Origin: Candidatus Blastococcus massiliensis AP3
GTDB taxonomy: Bacteria; Actinomycetota; Actinomycetes; Mycobacteriales; Geodermatophilaceae
Direction of reading: 5' to 3'
Assembly: GCF_000582785.1 (NCBI RefSeq)
Contig: NZ_HG931173.1
Span: 865,362-929,361, forward strand
DNA: 64,000 nucleotides
In this document: piece after piece, positions 61,282-64,000 of the stretch
How the letters are laid out: each line of letters opens with the position of its first letter
Position numbering within the stretch: position 1 is the stretch's first letter
The notes under the pieces: model-generated
What the model was told of the DNA's origin: nothing
Database searches by the model: none
Seen by the model: the letters and a program-made list of their open reading frames with translations, nothing else
Program-made: the position numbers and the translations under genes

Positions 61282-62814
61282 ATGGCAGGGCGCTCGGCGA
61301 ACGGTGAGTCGACGATCTACCAGGACGCCGACGGGCGCTGGCATGGTTACGTCTCCGTCGGCTTCACCCTCACCGGCAAACCCGACCGCCGGCACGTCAC
61401 CGGCAAGACCCGCGCCGTGGTCGTCGCGAAGGTCCGCGACCTGGAGCGCAAGCGCGACGCCGGCACCATCAACGCCGTCTCCACCCCGACCGTCGCTGAC
61501 TGGCTGGAGCACTGGCTCACCACCATCGCCCCGCGCCGGGTGCGGCAGCGGACCCTGGAGAGCTATGAGTCCGCCGTCCGCCGGCACCTGATTCCCGGCA
61601 TCGGCCGCCACCGGATGGACCGGCTGCGCCCCGAGCACCTCGACCAGCTCTACACCGCGCTCCTCGACGCCGGCTACTCCCCCGCCACCGTGCTGCGCCA
61701 CCACCGGATTCTGTCCCGGGCGCTCACCGTCGCCGTCCAGCGCGGACACGTGCCCCGCAACGTCGCCGCCCTCGTCGACCCGCCCGCACAGCGCCCGAGC
61801 GACATCGCCACCGCCCTCGACCTCGGCGAGGCGCGCGCCGTCCTGGGAGCCGCCGCGCACGTCCGCAACTCCGCCCGCTGGACCGTCGCTCTCGCCCTCG
61901 GCCTCCGACAGTCCGAAGCCCTGGCGCTGCAGTGGAAGGACATCGACCCGCTCGCAGGCACTCTCACCGTGCGGCGGAGCATCCACCGCGTCCGGGGCGG
62001 CGGGCTGATCTACGAGGAGCCCAAGACCCGCCGCAGCCAGCGCACGCTCGCACTGCCGATGCCTCTCGTCGCCGAGCTGCACCGGCACAAGGCCGCCCAG
62101 CTCGGCGAGCGGATGCTGGCCGGCTCCGAGTGGCACGACGAGGACCTGATCTTCGCCCAGCCCAACGGCCGGCCGATCGACAAGAAGACCGACTACGACG
62201 ACTGGACGCGGCTGCTGCAGAAGGCCGGCGTCCGGCACGTCCGGCTGCACGACGGCCGGCACACCGCTGCCACCCTGCTGCTGGGCGAGAACGTCCACCC
62301 GAGGGTGGTCATGGAGCTGCTCGGCCACAGCCAGATGCGCACGACCATGGACATCTACAGCCACGTCATGCCGGCACTGGCCCGCGAAGCCGCCGACCGG
62401 ATGAGCGCCCTGCTGCTGCCAGGTAAGGGTGGGCAAACTGCAACCACAACTGCAACCAGAGACGACTCAGGCCGCTCCCCAGAAGGGGAACGGCCTGGTC
62501 ATCGGGGTGGAGCTGAGGGGACTCGAACCCCTGACCCCCACACTGCCAGTGTGGTGCGCTACCAGCTGCGCCACAGCCCCGAACCGGCCCGGTCTGGTGC
62601 ATCCGAGCCGGGGGCAACTGTACAGGGCAGGACGTCTGGCACCGCGCAAGGGGTGGCTGCACCGGACGACGGCGCGGTCACCGGCGGGACGACGGTCAGC
62701 CCTGCTTCATGGACGCGATGCGGACGTTGTTGCCGAACGGATCGCGCAGCCCGAAGTCGATCCCGTAGCCGCGGTCCTCGGGCTCCTCGGGCAGCTCCAC
62801 GCCCTTCCCCTTGA
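61282..62814 (+). CDS. int: tyrosine recombinase/integrase, tail altered by integration
   Basis: Core residues of a phage-type integrase: AP2-like N-terminus (STIYQDADGRWHGYVSVGF), SAM-like DNA-binding domain (about 70-170), catalytic Arg209 in GLRQSEA, H323-x-x-R326 in RLHDGRHTAA, His349 and the nucleophile Tyr359 in MDIYSHV. In the integrated state the frame runs through the att core, tRNA-Ala and into the VOC gene (510 aa). In the excised circle it would end three codons after the core (425 aa, ...RPT). So codons after ~422 belong to the host. ATG 61282. Confidence 0.92.
   Translation: MAGRSANGESTIYQDADGRWHGYVSVGFTLTGKPDRRHVTGKTRAVVVAKVRDLERKRDAGTINAVSTPTVADWLEHWLTTIAPRRVRQRTLESYESAVRRHLIPGIGRHRMDRLRPEHLDQLYTALLDAGYSPATVLRHHRILSRALTVAVQRGHVPRNVAALVDPPAQRPSDIATALDLGEARAVLGAAAHVRNSARWTVALALGLRQSEALALQWKDIDPLAGTLTVRRSIHRVRGGGLIYEEPKTRRSQRTLALPMPLVAELHRHKAAQLGERMLAGSEWHDEDLIFAQPNGRPIDKKTDYDDWTRLLQKAGVRHVRLHDGRHTAATLLLGENVHPRVVMELLGHSQMRTTMDIYSHVMPALAREAADRMSALLLPGKGGQTATTTATRDDSGRSPEGERPGHRGGAEGTRTPDPHTASVVRYQLRHSPEPARSGASEPGATVQGRTSGTAQGVAAPDDGAVTGGTTVSPASWTRCGRCCRTDRAARSRSRSRGPRAPRAAPRPSP
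62436..62460 (+). repeat. putative integrase arm site, right
   Basis: AACTGCAACCACAACTGCAACCAGA, 24 of 25 bases as in 48958-48982. It lies inside the integrase coding end, 42 bases before the core. Confidence 0.65.
62469..62496 (-). terminator. island-borne terminator for tRNA-Ala
   Basis: 12-bp stem (62469-62480 with 62485-62496, one G-T pair, loop AGAA) in the tRNA direction, 12 bases past the tRNA. It replaces the displaced host hairpin at 48757-48789. Confidence 0.55.
62503..62549. repeat. attR: 47-bp core within tRNA-Ala
   Basis: Identical to 48795-48841. It supplies the 3' part of the tRNA gene, so insertion leaves the tRNA intact. Confidence 0.93.
62508..62580 (-). tRNA. alaT: tRNA-Ala (anticodon GGC)
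   Basis: 73 bases, 5' end at 62580. Acceptor GGGGCTG pairs with CAGCTCC, including the G3-U70 pair that marks alanine tRNAs; the anticodon loop is CTGGCAG with anticodon GGC; T arm GGGGTTCGAGTCCCC. CCA is not encoded. The 3' 42 bases come from the island core. Confidence 0.95.
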
Positions 62815-63109
62815 GCTCGGCGTGCGTCTTGTAGGCGTCGTCGCAGCGGAAGAACAGCGTCCCGCCGGAGGCGCCCTTCGTGAGCAGGGCGCGCACCTCG
62901 GCCGCGGTCTCCTCGCTGAGCGCCGGCGGGCCGGGCCGCTCGAGCAGGATCTCCCGGTCCGGCGCGCCGGGGACGTTGACGGTCAGCCACCGCATGAAGC
63001 CGAGGTCGGCGTCGGTGTGCACCTCCAGGCCCAGCTTGCCCACGTAGAAGTCGAGCGCCTGGTCCTGGTCGAGGACGTAGATCTGGGTGATTCCGATGGT
63101 GGTCAGCAT
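62696..63109 (-). CDS. VOC-family (glyoxalase/bleomycin-resistance) protein
   Basis: A 137-residue two-module beta-alpha-beta-beta-beta protein: TTIGITQIYVLDQDQALDFY and GLRDPFGNNVRIASM are typical of vicinal-oxygen-chelate proteins. The metal ligands are not all obvious. ATG 63109. Substrate unknown. Its 3' 119 bases lie antisense to the read-through integrase tail. It is the first host gene to the right of the island. Confidence 0.88.
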   Translation of the reverse strand: MLTTIGITQIYVLDQDQALDFYVGKLGLEVHTDADLGFMRWLTVNVPGAPDREILLERPGPPALSEETAAEVRALLTKGASGGTLFFRCDDAYKTHAELKGKGVELPEEPEDRGYGIDFGLRDPFGNNVRIASMKQG

Positions 63110-63129
63110 GCGCAGGACGCTAGGGAGCG

Positions 63130-63543
63130 TCACCCCCCGCGCGCTTCTCCGAAACTGCTCGGTCGCAGCCAGGCCATCGCGAAGCACGACGGCACCGGCG
63201 GCAGCGGTCCGCGCCGCCGGTACTCGCTGGGCGGCTCCCCCACGACGTCGCGGAACACCCGGCTGAACGTGCCGAGGCTGGAGAACCCGACGTCCATGCA
63301 GATGTCGGTCACCGACCGGTCGGTCGACCGCAGGAGGAACATCGCCCGCTCCACCCGGCGCCGCTGCAAGTACCGGTTGGGCGTCTCCCCGAACGTGGCC
63401 CGGAACGTGCGGATGAAGTGCGCCTCGGAGACGTGCGCGATGCGGGCGAGCGTCGGGACGTCGAGCGGCTCGGCGTAGCGCCGGTCCATCGCGTCGCGCG
63501 CCCGCAGGAGACGACGGTTGGACTCCTCGACCGCGCGGCTCAC
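63130..63543 (-). CDS. AraC-family transcriptional regulator
   Basis: A 137-residue protein with the two helix-turn-helices of AraC/XylS: LDVPTLARIAHVSEAHFIRT and ERAMFLLRSTDRSVTDIC with MDVGFSSLGTFSRVFRD. There is no separate ligand-binding domain, so it is a short DNA-binding-only member. Starts with GTG. Only 20 bases separate it from the VOC gene, so the two form one unit; the VOC protein is a likely target. Confidence 0.9.
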   Translation of the reverse strand: MSRAVEESNRRLLRARDAMDRRYAEPLDVPTLARIAHVSEAHFIRTFRATFGETPNRYLQRRRVERAMFLLRSTDRSVTDICMDVGFSSLGTFSRVFRDVVGEPPSEYRRRGPLPPVPSCFAMAWLRPSSFGEARGG

Positions 63544-63577
63544 CGCTGCATTCCAGCAGGCGACCGGAGGCCTCGGG

Positions 63578-64000
63578 CTAGATGGTGACGCCGCGCTCGC
63601 GCAGCCAGGTGACCGGGTTGACCCGCTTCCCGTCGAGCCCGCCCTTGTGCACCTCGAAGTGCAGGTGCGGTCCGGTCGACTGGCCGCGGTTGCCCAGCAG
63701 CGCGATGGTCTCGCCGGCGTCCACGTACTGCCCCGGCGTGACCAGGATCTTGTCCATGTGGCCGTAGACGGTGACGTCGCCGTTGCCGTGCAGGATGTAG
63801 ACGGCCAGCCCGAAACCGGAGGCCGAGCCCGCCCGCAGCACGACCCCGTCGGCGGCCGCGTACTCCGGTGTGCGCATGGGCGCGGCCAGGTCGATCCCGT
63901 AGTGGAAGGTCCCCCACCGGCTCCCGTAGCCGCTGGTGAGGCGCGCGCCGGCGACGGGCAGCACCGCCTTCGGGCGGGCCGCCTCCGCGGCGGCGGCCTC
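63578..64000 (-). CDS. M23 metallopeptidase, C-terminal part (5' end outside the window)
   Basis: The C-terminal ~140 residues of a LytM-type peptidase: SGYGSRWGTFHYGIDLAAP and GPHLHFEVHKGGLDG are the zinc motifs. It closely resembles the M23 domain at 14542, down to the linker EAARPKAV, so the two are paralogues. The frame remains open to the window edge at 64000, so the start and any Ala/Lys-rich region are not visible. Confidence 0.92.
   Translation of the reverse strand, partial: EAAAAEAARPKAVLPVAGARLTSGYGSRWGTFHYGIDLAAPMRTPEYAAADGVVLRAGSASGFGLAVYILHGNGDVTVYGHMDKILVTPGQYVDAGETIALLGNRGQSTGPHLHFEVHKGGLDGKRVNPVTWLRERGVTI

Larger units (their letters stand above)
48795..62549. mobile_element. 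integrative genomic island in tRNA-Ala(GGC), ~13.7 kb, with defence cargo
   Basis: Bounded by identical 47-bp repeats (48795-48841 and 62503-62549); the right copy is part of an intact tRNA-Ala gene. Tyrosine integrase and excisionase genes lie at the right end. Cargo: TIR-like/Nmad2, TIR-SLOG-MazG, DNA-base-hypermodification protein, nuclease, Gabija-like pair. No replication, FtsK/TraB-like or relaxase gene is seen, so it is at most mobilisable by others. Confidence 0.92.

Noticed and set aside
48795..62549. Self-transmissible actinomycete conjugative element (AICE)
   Set aside because: No FtsK-like Tra protein, replication initiator or relaxase is encoded between the att sites.
62429..63478. 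Plus-strand frame through the tRNA and VOC gene
   Set aside because: Antisense to the VOC and AraC genes and crosses the tRNA; only the tRNA-derived part looks like database sequences.

Overview
The window is dense, very G+C-rich DNA with frequent GTG starts, 4-bp ATGA/GTGA gene overlaps and an actinobacterial gene set: DUF3618 and holin-like envelope proteins, deazaflavin-dependent reductase, IdeR-type iron boxes, and a murI/cysM/cysO/mec/DUF2017/clpS/pncB block in the same order as Mycobacterium tuberculosis Rv1331-Rv1339. The combination suggests a free-living actinomycete, perhaps Geodermatophilaceae (Blastococcus/Geodermatophilus/Modestobacter); the family is an inference from gene content, not shown directly.

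Layout. 1-10 kb: DUF4262 protein, stand-alone LigD-type polymerase, MBL hydrolase, glutamate racemase, the CysM-CysO-Mec sulfur-carrier cysteine pathway, DUF2017 and ClpS, then NAD salvage (pncB, pncA) and serB. 10-29 kb: cytochrome oxidase subunit I and a CtaG-like assembly protein, RlmA-type rRNA methyltransferase, an M23 peptidase with a histone-H1-like Ala/Lys-rich region, sugar-lactone oxidase with a deaminase/aldolase neighbour, an ABC-F ATPase, a YgiC/YgiB-like pair and a zinc metallopeptidase. 29-37 kb: an envelope-stress-type operon, a response regulator/PAS kinase pair, and a SipW/TasA-like secretion locus whose first gene has its ribosome site inside a strong hairpin, followed by a receiver-degenerate-Hpt protein and an orphan OmpR-type regulator. 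37-48.7 kb: iron genes (bfd, bfr, siderophore-interacting protein) under two IdeR-like boxes, a three-gene membrane operon of unclear function beside a MerR regulator, FlbD-like protein, gluconokinase, methylglyoxal synthase and lipoproteins.

48,795-62,549 is an integrated mobile island. A 47-bp direct repeat bounds it: the right copy is the 3' part of an intact tRNA-Ala(GGC), the left copy is the displaced 3' part. A tyrosine integrase, an excisionase and a small zinc-finger protein sit at the right end; a near-identical 25-bp tandem-motif repeat lies just inside each end. No replication or conjugation genes are seen. The cargo is defence-like: a TIR-like/Nmad2 pair, a translationally coupled TIR-SLOG-MazG trio, a putative DNA-base-hypermodification protein, a PD-(D/E)xK-type nuclease and a Gabija-like OLD nuclease/UvrD helicase pair that is visibly lower in G+C and carries TTA codons. 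The TIR-SLOG-MazG trio with its modified-nucleotide neighbours is the best candidate for an undescribed system: by analogy with Thoeris, TIR would make a nucleotide signal and SLOG would bind it, with MazG as possible effector.

After the island come a VOC protein, an AraC-type regulator and a second M23 peptidase cut by the window edge, whose catalytic domain closely resembles the one at 14.5 kb.
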